A stretch of 64,000 nucleotides of DNA from Trichosphaerium sp. ATCC 40318 (Eukaryota > Discosea > Flabellinia > Trichosidae), in contig JALMLS010000322.1 of assembly GCA_038496445.1 (NCBI GenBank), positions 62,001 to 126,000 of the forward strand. Reading direction: 5' to 3'. The first letter of the stretch is position 1. Each line of letters opens with the position of its first letter. The notes under the pieces were generated by a model. The model worked only from the letters and a program-made list of their open reading frames with translations, ran no database searches and had not been told where the DNA came from. This document shows positions 46,360-58,575 of the stretch, one piece after another. The translations under genes and the position numbers were made by a program.

Positions 46360-47460
46360 ATGCGTACGTCTTGTATTATTTGACATGCATAAATACCTAG
46401 TGTTTTACGCTCAGTGGAACAATCTAATACAATTTCTTGTCCAGAAACACCACAATACTAACCAAAGTATGTAGGTTTTAAATGCTTTGGTGGATTAGAT
46501 GCGCCTGATTGGATATTGAAGGAAATTAGCATCATCGCAAAAATTGTACGTCTTTGTGTCCACCAACGTCAAGCAATCGACTTACAACCTCAACGTCACT
46601 TATTTTGAAGTAATAGTCAGCGGTTAAAGTGCGATTACTTTGTGGCCAAATTTCAAAGCATTTGGGCGGACAAGGCATTGATGTACGACCATTTTGGTAA
46701 TGACAGGTCACTAAAATTGCTTATAGTACGCTAAAGTTGTCGCTTATTTCAGAGGTAAAGACAACTCTGTATCTGGTACACGCACCGATCATTTCGCTTA
46801 TTATTAACGCTTTTACATAGTCGATGTGTCGGACATCAAAGCTGCAGTAGCTGCGCTTAGCTACTTGATTACAAGCGCTGCTAAATACAACTGTACAACA
46901 GGTAAAGTTGGAATGTTACACTTTTTTTAACATAACATTACAGATACATTAACACACGAGCTTCAACAACTTGGATTGCCTAAAGGTACCTCACCAGCTC
47001 TTCGCCTAGCTCATGTTTTGTAGAACACTGTGACGGCTTATCACGTGTTTATGGAAAGAGCAAGCAAGACTTACAAGGTCGCTTCCACAAGGACTCTCTG
47101 CGCTGTATGTACTCTTACCAAGTACTCAATTAACAACATCTTAGTACCCAAGTTGTCAAGTGTGGAGTACAGGCTCGATTTTATACTGAGCGCAAGTGGT
47201 CTAAAGGTACTGAAAATGACATTTTCTCTTCGACTATTAATACAACATTTCAGGAAGTTAACGTTCCAAATGTACAACTCAATTTAGGTGTCAGTGAGAC
47301 AGGTAGTGATGTAAAACATCACGCGTTTGAAGTTAGTTACACCAAATTCAAAGCGCTTCACGGCGGTACGCGCAACGGTTTGTGATTTGACACTTACGAA
47401 TACTACGTAGAATTAAAGGCGGCGCAGACGCTAATGCACAATTTGGCAGAAGACGAGTAA
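46360..47460 (+). CDS. COMMD4: COMM domain-containing protein 4
   Basis: The start is decided by family knowledge. COMMD4 proteins open MRF-x-CGxLDCPDW, and here ATGC at 46360-46363 followed by an intron 46364-46474 (GTACGT...GTAG) joins to GTTTTAAATGC to give MRFKCFGGLDAPDWILKEIS. Later exons supply IKAAVAALSYLITSAAKYNC, LTHELQQLGLPKEHCDGLSR and the C-terminal COMM domain (VNVPNVQLNLGVSE, SYTKFKALHGELKAAQTLMH), stop 47460. COMMD proteins assemble in the Commander complex that recycles membrane cargo from endosomes. The first coding exon is only 4 bases long. Confidence 0.9.
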
Positions 47461-47678
47461 ACGGTTCCCCAAAAATTGCTCCGTAGTGTAAAGTTATAAA
47501 CCCTCCCATATTTTGTATCGTGATTATTTGTTTGTTGTAGTCTTGTGTGTAAAATTATTAATGCGCTTTTATTGTGGCACTCACAAACACTAGAGCTTTG
47601 TTTTTTCTTGTTTACAGCGCGCCAAGTGGTGTGTTTTTTTAATTTTTTCTTGGTTACGTAATTAATCAAGCTACAGTA

Positions 47679-47834
47679 ATGTTAGAGATGCGTAGAGGCA
47701 AAAAAGAGCCGTCATACCTTCCAAAAGCCGATATCGTTAGCGTATTCTCTAAAGCAACGTCTGCAGATCATCATGTTGTACTTTCTGATGACAGCTCTGT
47801 GTGTACCGCATACGCGACTGTAAAGAGAAATTAG
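47679..47834 (+). CDS. possible 51-codon small protein
   Basis: ATG 47679 opens a short frame ([20 protein letters not shown] then [20 protein letters not shown]) with even codon use, ending at 47834. It could be a microprotein or a first exon, but no continuation is evident and no family is recognised. Confidence 0.3.
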   Translation: MLEMRRGKKEPSYLPKADIVSVFSKATSADHHVVLSDDSSVCTAYATVKRN

Positions 47835-48288
47835 CGAAAAAACGAGCAATATTGTTAATTACCATTGTCTTGCTCCTCTACCGTGCTTACGTGGGTGAGA
47901 CCACCATAATTTACCTCCTTCTGGCATGTTGATTGTGAGTTAGTCTGATCTCTTTGGTTAGCGTTTTATCAACTAAACAAGCACAAAAAACGCGTACATA
48001 ACAAAGAATTAAAACGTGTCTTGCACTGATGACGATGTCAGGGAAATACAGTAGAACTAACTTAATACAAAGTGTTAAGTCATATCAAATTCTGCCAGGT
48101 CTCCAGGGCAAAAAGTACTTTGACGTGCTGTTAGATCTCCTGGTCACGTGCTGTGAAGTCCTTCGCCGATCGCCGCTTAGAAGGCTATGAATAGCTTAGT
48201 GCTACCTCTTTCAGCGCCACATTCGCGAAGCAATCGGTTTACAAATAAAAATTACAGTGACATTGATTTATTGGACATAGTATTTACA
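47835..48288. other. intergenic
   Basis: About 450 bases between the short plus-strand frame and the 3' end of the derlin gene; nothing supported. Confidence 0.45.
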
Positions 48289-49289
48289 TTATTGTTGTGC
48301 TTGTGGTTGAGGTTGCGGCTGTTGTTGTTGCGCAGTGTCATCCACTGGTGCGTCAGCATCCCTATCAAGCATTGCTTTGAGAAAGCCTGGCGTTTTGAGA
48401 AGGCGACGTCCAGTGGTTTGAGGGTAAACGTCTTCCAGAAAATAATACAAATGACCAACAGCAATACCCATTACATCGAAGATTGAACCGCCCTGCAACA
48501 TATTAGCAACAAATTAACTTCAATAGCCGTACTTGATCAACAAGCAGTTCAATGCCTAGAATGACCCAAGGAAGGTATGGAGCATTGAACGTGAATAATC
48601 CCAAGAAACTCATGCGCACGTGAGGGTTCCTTCTTGACCAAACGTAAACAACCATCATGGATAGAGAAGGGCCCAGGAATAGCGGATTTGGTGCGATTTT
48701 AGTGTACCAAAATAGAAAATCTATCGACTACAGTGTGGTTACTTGGGAGATTAAGTGTGGACTCTCTAACTTACCAACAACAAAAACCCTCCAAAGAGCC
48801 ACATGTAAAGATAATCGGCTGTTCTTCCACGGAAACTGCCTTCCTCTGAGAGTCTACTATGACGTACACTGGCAGTTAAAGAAAAAAAATCGCGGACGTG
48901 TCACAGCATAACAAATTCATGAAATTTAGGTGGATACAGAAATACCATATGAAAAATGAAACCGAGGCCTGGGTTGCCAAAGAACAGGAAATTCGTCCCC
49001 AATCGCCAAACCTAATTTGAGTGAATAAGAATTGCAATAATAGCGAGTAATTTAAACGTTTGAGGATCACACACGCCCACAAGGGTTCGTGACCGTTAAC
49101 AATCATAATTACACAAAAATGATCGATAAAACGCACCTGGCCTTCCCAAATAAGTCTAAAGTTCAAGTATATGTCAATCCATTGTATTAAATCGAGATAC
49201 ACGGCAAGTGTTGTTAGTAAACAAGCAGTCATGTACGCCTTCGTAATGATAGGCAAGTTTCTATACCAATCTTCAACGGGAGAGGGCAT
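48289..49289 (-). CDS. derlin, ER-associated degradation membrane protein
   Basis: ATG 49289 ([20 protein letters not shown]). Derlin features in order are [16 protein letters not shown] (span 1), the WR motif and [40 protein letters not shown], and [17 protein letters not shown] as the last span. A Gln/Pro-rich tail ends at 48289. Derlins are inactive rhomboid-like proteins that help retrotranslocate misfolded ER proteins to p97. Introns are 40-80 bases. It is divergent from STT3 with 114 bases between start codons; both act in ER protein quality, so shared regulation is plausible. Confidence 0.92.
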
Positions 49290-49403
49290 ATTGGCGTCTT
49301 AGTGGTGTTTGTGGCTCGTTGTTGGAAGAAATTATTTTGACTGAGTCAAAAAGTGACGTGGAAGCGAAAAAAACGTCGAAAAATTGTTTTATCCTTGGCA
49401 AAC
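49290..49403. promoter_or_regulatory. 114-base bidirectional promoter, derlin and STT3
   Basis: It separates the start codons of derlin (minus) and STT3 (plus), two ER glycoprotein-handling genes. A TGACGTGG at 49350-49357 recalls ER-stress/CREB-like elements (inference from sequence only). Confidence 0.4.
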
Positions 49404-52400
49404 ATGAAGACGAAGTCGGGAGCGAGCAGCTTCCAGCTTTCAGCAGCCACCCAAGCGTCACTGGCGAAGATTGCTGTATTGACCCTCATTTACATTCTCG
49501 GTTAGCCACAGCCTGTTTCTATTACCCTGACCCTTGTAGCCTTTTCCACACGCTTGTTCTCCGTCTTGCGCTTCGAGAGTGTAATCCATGAGGTAAGAAA
49601 GTTTTTGTTTTTTCAAAAGTTTGCTCACGGGCCAGCCATAAATTGGCGTTTAGTGTTATATACCATTTTGGCGTTTTTTACGCTAATACAGTCACCTAGT
49701 TCGACCCTTACTTTAATTTCCGATCAACCAAGTACCTTGTCAATGAGGGCTTCTACAACTTCCTCAATTGGTTTGATTCCGCAGCGTGGTATCCTCTAGG
49801 CCGTATTGTTGGTGGAACTATCTACCCTGGTAGGACGAAAAATGAAAACAGCTTTTACGAAGCCATCACTGACACTCAAAAGGTCTTATGTACACTGCCG
49901 CTATCGTCTATTGGGTTGCCCACTATTTCAACATCCCAATTGCCATTCGTAACGTATGCGTATTTACTGCACCTGCATTTGCCTCCAACACAGCTATGGC
50001 CACATATTTCTTTGCAAAAGAGGTACATAACACCTTTACTCGCTCACAGTTTCTCAATTTTTATTGTTTCATCAACGTTATCGCTTGTTGACTCGAAAAA
50101 CCGTATCGATACAAAAATAACTCGTTTTAGGTCAACAACTCTGAAGGAACAGGTCTACTCGCCGCAGCAATGGTAGCAATTGTACCTGGTACGTTTTTGA
50201 AACTGTGTGACAATAAAACGTGGCGTGTGACTCATCGACCAACGACCTCTTGTTGAAAAATTTTCTTTTACTCAGAAATAATAAATTTCGCTATTTTCAT
50301 CGATTACTCGACACTAAAAAACTTTACAATAGGTTATATCTCCAGGTCTGTCGCTGGATCATACGATAACGAAGCTGTCGCCATTTTCGCCTTGATTCTG
50401 ACATTTTACCTTTGGGTGAAATCAGTAAACACTGGTTCCGTATACTGGTCAATCATGTGCTGTCTTGTGTACTTTTACATGGTTTCCGCATGGGGTGGAT
50501 ACGTTTTCATCATTAACTTGATCCCTATGCATGTTCTCGCCCTTCTTGTCACAGGTACGGCTAAAAAAAAAGAATCATCAAAATACTTGTCCCAGAAAGA
50601 GTTCTTTGTTAAATTTCTTTAGGTCGGTACTCCAATAGGTTGTATATAGCGTATTGTACACTATACGTTGTCGGTACCATGTTGTCCATGCAAATTAGCT
50701 TTGTTGGATTCCAAGCTGTTCAATCCTCTGAACATATGCTTGCTTTTGGTACCTTCGGTTTGATGCAACTCTTCGTTGGTGTCCACTGGGTCCGTGGACA
50801 TATTGGCACTAAATTGTTCGCCGTACGTGCTCGTGACTAGTTTTTTTCAAAGGAAAATATAATTTTTAGTTTATTAACTTCCCTACCTTTAGACTTTCCT
50901 CCGTATCGTAATTTTCACCGTCGGTTCTGTCGTTATCGGTGTTGGTGTTATTGGACAACTTACAGGTTACATTTCACCATGGACGGGTCGTTTCTGGACT
51001 CTCCTCGATCCTACATATGCTAAGGAACATATTCCTATCATCGCTTCCGTTTCTGAACATCAAGTACGTTAAATTACATAATCGACAGTTTTTTTTGTAG
51101 TGGTCTGACGTTTATTTCTCTAGCCTACCACATGGTCCTCGTTCTTTTTCGATTTGCACATTCTCACCTTCTTGTTGCCTGCCGGTCTATACTTTTGTTT
51201 CAAAAAGTTGTCTGACGCCAACATCTTCGCCATTTTGTACGGTATCTTCAGCGTCTACTTTGCTGTACGTAACATGCCTCCAAAAGCCGTTTGGTTTTGA
51301 ATTTTTTTTTCGAAGATTGACTTATTCTTAATTTTGCTCGTAGGGTGTTATGGTTCGTCTTATGCTCGTACTTGCCCCTATTGCATGTGTATTATCTTCC
51401 ATTGCTGTCCACGAAACAATGAAGACTTACATGAACTTTATTACTGCCCCAGAAGTCAAGAAGACAAAGTCACAAAAAGCTAGACAAACCTCTGGTGCTG
51501 ACGCAAATGTCCAAAGACAAATCGCCTACGTCATGATCGCAGGTCTTCTCTGCCTTCTCGTATTGTACACTTTCCACTGCACATGGGTACGTGTTAGACG
51601 AAGATTACTTTTTTTTTTTTCTGTTGTTGTTTTGAGTTACTGTTATTTACTGGTTTCCGTAGGTAACCTCTGAGGCTTACTCTTCACCATCTATTGTATT
51701 GGCCGCCAAGCAACCAGACGGCAGTCGTATGATCTTTGACGATTTCCGTGAGGCTTACTGGTGGTTGCGTCAAAACACCGCTGAAGATGCACGTGTAATG
51801 TCATGGTGGGATTACGGATACCAACTCTCAGCTATGGCCAACAGAACTGTTTTGGTAGATAACAACACATGGAATAACACTCACATTGCACAAGTTGGCA
51901 AGGTACGTTGCTTGATGCAAAAAAATGAAAAAAAAAGATTTTTTTTTTTACTAAATTCTACTTCTTGTAGGCTATGGCTTCAGATGAAGAAGTCTCTTAC
52001 GAAATTATGCAAAACTTGGACGTTGACTACGTTCTTGTAATTTTTGGTGGTCTTACCGGGTATGCCTCAGATGATATCAATAAGTTCTTGTGGATGGTTC
52101 GTATTGGTAGATCTTGCGACCCTAACATTAACGAAACCGATTACTACACTGATAACAACGAGTTCAGAGTTGATAGTGCTGGTGCACCAACTCTACTCAA
52201 CTGCCTCATGTACAAACTCTGTTACTACAGATTTGGTCAAGTATACACTGAGAAAGGTAAGCAAAGAGTTCTTTGTGAAAAAAACTGAAAATTTTTTTTT
52301 TTGGTTTTTCGAGTTGGTTCAGAAGTTTTTTGTTAACGCTTTTATCTGTTTAGGAAGACCATCAGGTTATGATAGAGTAAGAAATACTGAAATTGGTAAC

Positions 52401-52496
52401 AAGGACTTTGAATTAGAACATTTGGAAGAAGCATACACTTCCCAACACTGGATCGTCAGAATCTACAAAGTCAAACCTCCAGAGAACAGAGGATAA
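49404..52496 (+). CDS. STT3: STT3, catalytic subunit of oligosaccharyltransferase
   Basis: ATG 49404 ([20 protein letters not shown]). Membrane spans alternate with the signature loops: [20 protein letters not shown] (catalytic Asp), [40 protein letters not shown] (acceptor Ser/Thr recognition) and [16 protein letters not shown]. The lumenal C-terminal domain ends PPENRG-stop at 52496. The enzyme transfers preassembled glycan to Asn in the ER lumen. An in-frame TAG at 49503-49505 is removed if bases 49476-49505 (or to 49511) form an intron, which would be unusually short. Later introns are about 50-70 bases, most GTACG...TAG. High Cys-to-C third-position use suggests strong expression. Confidence 0.93.
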
Positions 52497-52712
52497 ATTA
52501 GAAAAACAAATTTATGATCAAAAAACATCTTACTTAAAAATTTGATGGATTAAGAGGGTTCACGCAAAAAAAAATTGTGCCCATAAAAATAAAACCGCAC
52601 TCAATAGTGCTTTTTCAAAAAAGTCCGATTATTTGTGATGAAACGAGATGAGTGAAAGCTATTTACTTTGTACAAAGTTTGCCTTTTTTCTTTAAAATGG
52701 CAGCATTGACAG

Positions 52713-55199
52713 CTATTGCTCGCGATGAACAGCCCAGTCTGCGACCTCAAAGCATGCTGATAATAGAATGTCAAAGAGAACTACCATTAGGCTAATAATC
52801 AAATCTTTTCCAAAGAGGTCCATCACTAAAAACAAAATTGTTTAGTATACACTTTTCAATAGTTTCTGATGTACACCATACCTAGTTTAGTGTCTGATAC
52901 ACATGCTGCGCTTTCAGCAGATGTTGCATTAGGAAGAGAGCATGTAGTATTACTCTTATGGTTGTTTGTAATACCAATAAGAGCGCCAACTAAAATGAAT
53001 TGCAAGACTTTCAAAATCAAATCAGCAACAGAAATCCAGTTCAACCAACGTTGAGAAACATCCTATAATCAATACTTAGACAGCAACAGAGAACATCCAA
53101 TAGGTTAGAAAACATTACCTTATTAAGCATAAGCCAGCTCTTGTAGAGGTTACCACGTGGTAGAGTGATACGCCAGTTGAAAATAGCCTAATAAATAGTC
53201 AGTCCAAGATATCAACATCCACGTGTTTTTTTCTTGTTTAAGACGTACCAAGGTGATAAGTGAAGGAATAACAAACATACGCAAGAAAGCAGCAGCTGCT
53301 ACTAATGTTACGATAGATCCATAACCTGGGAAGTCAAGAAAGCATGATGGGCCAACAACTATAAGAGAGTAACATATTTAGGAGAAAGGTAAAAAACCAT
53401 TGGTCGTACAGTAGCCTCTTGTTATATCGCATGTTGCTTCGCAGCATCCGTTTGGGATTTTCCAATCAATAACATAGAAAGTACCAAGAAGTAGTGCTGA
53501 AAAGAAGAAGCTAGAAGTCTAGGAAAGGGGAGATATTAAACTTCTTGTCTTTAATGAGAAAAAAAGAAGAAAACAAGTACTTGTTTGAAGAAAGCGATCA
53601 ACTTCATTGTCTTTGTATAAGGTTTATAAAATGCGGCATCAATCTCCCTTAGCCCACAGCATTGTGATTTATCTACAGAAAAAAAAGTAAGCAAAGCTAG
53701 AGTACGCAAATCAAAAAAAACTCTTTTGTTTTTGTTGTTTCTTGTTTTTTTCAGCGTCTAAAACCACGCACTTTCTCCAAATGATTTGTAACGTGTAGTC
53801 TTCCATAAGGTAAATCCGACAGGAAGGCCTGCGAGTATCAACAAAAATATGGTACCAGCAATCCAGCTCGCTAAAAAAATCAATTGTAAGTATGCTAGAA
53901 TTTGCTTGAAAAATGTCTTAAAGTACATGACATGACACTAATTTTGATGCTTGTTGCAACGTTAGGATCCATGCCCTTTGTAATCTGTTAGCATAACCTG
54001 AAAGGGTTTTCTTAACGCACCAAAAAGTGGCTTAAAGGAGTAGCTGGGATAGTGTCAAATGCGGCAAACCTATAAACTAATCGTAGTTAGCACGTGGGAA
54101 GTCGAAGTATTGTTTCTAACTTACTAGCAAGACCGATAAGAGGGAGAATCACAGCAAGCAACATGGAGATTAGCGTCAATACAGATTGAGTTTTATTGAT
54201 GCTAGGTTCCTTGTCGGTCTTGGTGGGACGCCAGTAAGTCATAATAAGAGTCCTAACAATATGTAAGTAACTCACGACAAATACGTAAAAAAAAAAAGAA
54301 AAATAATTCTTGTTTTGCGCTCTTGTATCTTTACGTACCACCAAACTAATCCACAAAGCAAACCCATATATATAAAGGCACTAGCAGTGCGCCCAACAAT
54401 AAGGAGGTTCGACCAATTGCCATGTTCTTGGTGAGACAAGTTAGACTGTTAAAAACCGTTAGAAGTGCGTGATCAAAAGTAGTGCGTACGATCCATATGG
54501 ATTCCACTGTTGTACACGCTATTGAGTTTTGTTAGAGAGGTTTTTGTACTAACAACGCGAATATCGTTCCAAATGTGTCACGCACTTGAATATGCTGCTG
54601 GATCAGCTAAAAGATGGAGTTAATGCGTGTGGATAGATTGTAACGTACCAATAGAGAAATTATCTAAACTATCAGGCTCAAAACCTCTAAAATATCGCAA
54701 CCGGTTAGTTGGCGTGTGATTGAGCTGCTGGCGTACCGGTGGGCCGTTAGAGCGGTAAATACAATGTGGCATGTTCCATCTACATAAGGTTAAATAGGCT
54801 GCGGGCGTTCTTCTACGCAATGCTTCCTTACTTGGATACTCAGCTTCGATTCGTGTCCAAGCACTACCCAAAGGTACAGCAAGCATCAATGGGATCAACA
54901 ACCACGCAACGACAATGAATCCGGGCAAGTAACACCTGTGGCACAAGTGCTAGCAGTAGCGTTAGAAAAACTGCACGTAAACTGATGGGAGTACCGAAGA
55001 CGATCTCAAAGGCACCTTGGCATTGTTAACAGCTATGTATGTAAGTTAGTGTGCGAGGGACAAATTATTTACCGGCTGGAGGGTTTACTGACGATGTGGG
55101 AGCGACTGGGGTAGGATCTGCCTCAGTATAGGACTCTAATTCAATATCGTCGGTTTGTTTGCTCATTGAGTCTTGTTCAGAAGCGCTAGTTTCACTCAT
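52713..55199 (-). CDS. polytopic (about eight-span) membrane protein, unidentified
   Basis: ATG 55199 gives an acidic N-terminus (MSETSASEQDSMSKQTDDIE). Exons then carry spans FIVVAWLLIPLMLAVPLG, LLIVGRTASAFIYMGLLCGL, VLTLISMLLAVILPLIGLA, WIAGTIFLLILAGLPVGF, FFSALLLGTFYVIDW, IVTLVAAAAFLRMFVIPSLI, VLQFILVGALIGI and IISLMVVLFDILLSACFEVA, stop 52713. A Cys-rich lumenal loop (GCCEATCDITR) lies between spans 5 and 6, and an N-terminal ectodomain follows span 1. No transporter or receptor signature is recognised. Exon joins in the first third are approximate. Confidence 0.6.
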
Positions 55200-55520
55200 C
55201 GCTAGTAAAAATAGTCTGTGCTAGATGGACTACGACTACAGATAATTATTATTTGCGTTTAAGCACGTTTGCTAAAAATATCGATTTTAGTCTGACACCA
55301 CACTCATTTTGAAATGATCAACTAACCTAGCACTCAACAAGTGTCGTGGCGCCTATTCAAGGTGATTTCGTAGTACGTCCGTAACTTAGTGCAAATGGCT
55401 TACTGAAAATGACCTGAATGTACATTGTAATAACATAGTGTTGCTATCGCATTACGGGGTATATTTTAACACCTTGCCACGCTTTAACTAAATACCTAAA
55501 AGAGAAAATTACCGCTAACC
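55200..55520. promoter_or_regulatory. 320-base divergent intergenic region
   Basis: It lies between the start codons of the polytopic protein (minus) and the PH-domain protein (plus), and holds both promoters; no gene seen. Confidence 0.4.
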
Positions 55521-57159
55521 ATGTTACATTCCTCTCGATCAGTACAAAAGCTTACTACAAGGCTAAAACACCCAAAAGTATGCCTCTACTCTTTGCTAGC
55601 GAATTTCTGCTCTAAAACCCCTTCAGTTAGCGTATTTACCACCTCTGGAAGGCTACCTGTATAAATGGGATCAAAAATTACTATCATTTACAGATTGGCG
55701 TCGTTTATGGTTCTGCCTTGAAGGTAGGCAACTACTGGAGCATATTTCGACTATTCGTTCACATCTTCCTACCCCATTTTTCTTGGCGTACGCTAATTTT
55801 TTCTTGTAGGCGACAAACTGTTCTACTACCCCAATGACTTGGATTTGGAGCATTTAGGCCATATTGAGTTGCGATCAATAAAAGAAATAAAACATAAACC
55901 ATTCGGTAGAAGAAGTAGAGGAGGAGATGTACGCTCTACGCTCTAAAATTAAATTGATGGATTGTCATAAAAAAAAAAACTAATGACACGTTTTGTTCTC
56001 AAGTTTACGTTTTTAGGACGAGAAATGGATTATCGAGATTACTAGCGACTCGAAACCAGTGTATTTGAAAGCTAAATCAAAGAGGGATACAATAGCATGG
56101 ATTAAAGGGTTAAAAGTACGCCAACAAGAAAGAAAAACTTTCCAACTCCTTACACTCTTTTTTTTTTTTGTTTTTCTTCAGTGTTACTATTTTTTTGTTC
56201 TTTGATCTAATACAACCCTCTCTAGAAGTGGCATGGATTTTTTAAACAAGAGTGGGAAGAAGTACTGGCAAAAGATTTAGATGGTAATAAAAGTGGTAGC
56301 GATAAATCAAAGAGCGGAAGTGATGATTCATTGGTGTGTTTTTCTTCGTTTTTTCCTATTATCCTTATCCTGATGATATGGTAGGACAAGGATAAATTTG
56401 CGCGAGCAATAGAAGACGGACAACCGCCACTTCGTATGAAGGATTTGGAAGCCGGTAAGTCTTTTGTTGTGTACTTAATGTCATTGTCTTATTAACTCGC
56501 CTACAGAGCCAAGTGAGTCTGGTACAACTCTTCACGGAGTGTCTAATGACCCAAAAGAAACTATATCTATGCTCACAAGAAAAGTAAAAGACTTGGAAGG
56601 ACGCGTAGCCAGTGATATTTCGAAGCTGTCTGCTGTCAATATTCAACTAGAAAAGCTTAAACTAGAGCATATAGCACAGCGTAAACGTAGCGAAGAAGAA
56701 ATTCAGCAATTAAAACAGAAACTAGCGGATAGAGAAGCAGCTTTTGCAGCAAAGAATCTACAGCTTGAAAAGGATCTTGTACAGAAGGAATATGAAGCAA
56801 GAGCGTATTTTATGACAAGTGAAACAAAAGATGAAGAAATAGATAGATTAACAGCAAACATCGATTCTCTTACAAGCAAAGTTGCAAAGCTTACCGAGGC
56901 GTCATCAACAGGGTCTGATAATTTTTTAATGCCTTTCAAAGAGCGTATTCAAGGACTTCTTTTACAGTTAGAAGGTGCTGAGAAGGAGAACGCAGCTCTA
57001 AAAGTACGTTTAAAAGAGAAAACAGGTGAAGTAGTACAAACACGGAGATGGAGTTGTACTAAAGAGAGCATTGATGAAGTTAGCGCTTGGGCCAAAACTA
57101 CATCAAAACCAAAACCAAAGACTGTATCAGATGAAGCCACTAAAGTGGACACAGCATGA
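55521..57159 (+). CDS. PH-domain and coiled-coil protein
   Basis: ATG 55521 (MLHSSRS) splices across GTACAAAAG...CTAG to RISALKPLQLAYLPPLEGYL. The PH domain follows: YKWDQKLLSFTDWRRLWFCL, DKLFYYPNDLDLEHLGHIEL, EKWIIEITSDSKPVYLKAKS and RDTIAWIKGL, a complete seven-strand plus helix layout. Then come a charged linker and a long coiled coil (IQLEKLKLEHIAQRKRSEEE and onward), and a Lys/Thr-rich C-terminus ending at 57159. Basic residues in the first strands suggest phosphoinositide binding. It is probably a membrane-recruited adaptor. Introns show GTACA, GTAGG, GTAAG and GTACG donors. Confidence 0.82.
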
Positions 57160-57399
57160 GAGTTGTATTGTAATAATTAGAAGGGAAAATCAACATAAAA
57201 AAAATTGACTCTACACAGTCATGTATGCGATAATAACTAAAACTTTGTGCTGTGGTCCAGTAAAAACAAAAATCAGTGTAAAACGCATGGTAGCGTTGAG
57301 TACGACTGTTTTTTTACACGTCATTTATTTTTGCTAACACGTGCATCAGAATGCAATGGTACAAACTTCTAAAGATACAATTTACTACTAGAGGTTGCT

Positions 57400-57456
57400 G
57401 AACCCTGGACCCCCGCGTTATTAGCACGGTGCTCTAACCAGCTGAGCTATACGACC
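57400..57456 (-). pseudogene. truncated tRNA-Ile(AAU) copy
   Basis: Minus-strand copy of the intact tRNA at 58519, identical from its first base through the anticodon arm and 5' half of the T arm, then cut at GGGTTC and continuing into unrelated sequence. It lacks the 3' acceptor strand and half of the T arm, so it cannot fold as a tRNA. Confidence 0.85.
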
Positions 57457-57543
57457 ATATTTTGCTTATTAACTATCTCGTAAAAACTCGACCCAGTAGT
57501 TACATTGCAGCCAAATTGTCAGTCACCACCAAAAATAATGTCT
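57400..57543 (-). repeat. left arm of 144-base perfect inverted repeat
   Basis: Identical in all 144 bases to the reverse complement of 58432-58575. It includes the first 57 bases of a tRNA-Ile(AAU) gene plus 87 bases of its 5' flank. Confidence 0.95.
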
Positions 57544-57879
57544 CAGCAATGCAAACACCAACAGTAATTGATTCTCCCTTGGCTATTTGCACAAAGTTAC
57601 ACAGGAAAACAAAATTCCAGTGTCGACTTTTATGTTGGTAGCGTATTACTTGAGCTCGTTGTCGCACAAGTGTCAGTTATTGTAACGTTAAACAACACCT
57701 TACATATTACAATCCTCGTTTCATATGGGCCTGAATATTCGTAAATACTCAACCACCGCCATTCCAAAGTCGGCACAACAATGCAATTTTCAAGATATCA
57801 AAGGGTGGCTTGTTATTGCATCCAAGGTAAATTTATATATCTCAAATACCTCCAAAGAAATATGGGTGCTTTTATGCAA

Positions 57880-58323
57880 ATAACAAAAAGCAGTATTGTA
57901 ATTGATGACTTTAAACTCAACAACCACAGAAGGTAGGACCTTATGCCATGGCAATGTTGGCCTCAATTGCGCGAGAGCGTTGCATATTCTTTGTGAAACA
58001 GCAATTGATAAGCATTGAAGATGGAGCGTTACTGGTCTAAAATAAGGTTGTGGTTCTATCGTGTACTTAGTTAGCATCCGCCTTTAGGTTATCAACCTGG
58101 CCTCTCACTGGTAATAAACGTTCCATACTCTTTAATAAGAGGCTCACTTATATGGAATGCCTCTTCATCTCTATCAATACTACATAAACATGACGTAAAC
58201 TACGCCGATAACATACCTAAGACGACTTTGGTGACCACCTGCACCAAACGTACAATCGACATATACACTTCCCTTACATGGTTGAAGTAACGATACAGAC
58301 TTGTTCACCAAAACTTGAGCATG
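57880..58323 (-). pseudogene. RsmH/METTL15-type rRNA methyltransferase remnant
   Basis: Minus strand from 58323 reads HAQVLVNKSVSLLQPCKGSV then YVDCTFGAGGHQSRL, the SAM-binding opening of the RsmH (MraW, METTL15) family, and across a short intron SIDRDEEAFHISEPLIKEYG. Only about 100 bases further comes TLHLQCLSIAVSQRICNALA and LPSVVVEF, which resembles the family's later RTFQALRIAVN/ISFHS region. The roughly 150 residues between, including the substrate-binding insert, are missing, and frames need several joins. It is probably a decayed gene, sitting between the two arms of the inverted repeat. The first half is convincing, the second tentative. Confidence 0.6.
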
Positions 58324-58431
58324 TCATTTTTGTCATCGTTTTTTTCATATTAGCATTACAATGCCAACTGCCATACTGTAAAACAAAGTGCTTTTGGATG
58401 TCAACAAATTTTGATATTAATTGCTCTAGCT

Positions 58432-58575
58432 AGACATTATTTTTGGTGGTGACTGACAATTTGGCTGCAATGTAACTACTGGGTCGAGTTTTTACGAGAT
58501 AGTTAATAAGCAAAATATGGTCGTATAGCTCAGCTGGTTAGAGCACCGTGCTAATAACGCGGGGGTCCAGGGTTC
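58432..58575 (+). repeat. right arm of 144-base perfect inverted repeat
   Basis: Partner of 57400-57543, base-for-base identical after reverse complementing. This side runs into the complete tRNA; the spacer between arms is 888 bases. Confidence 0.95.
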
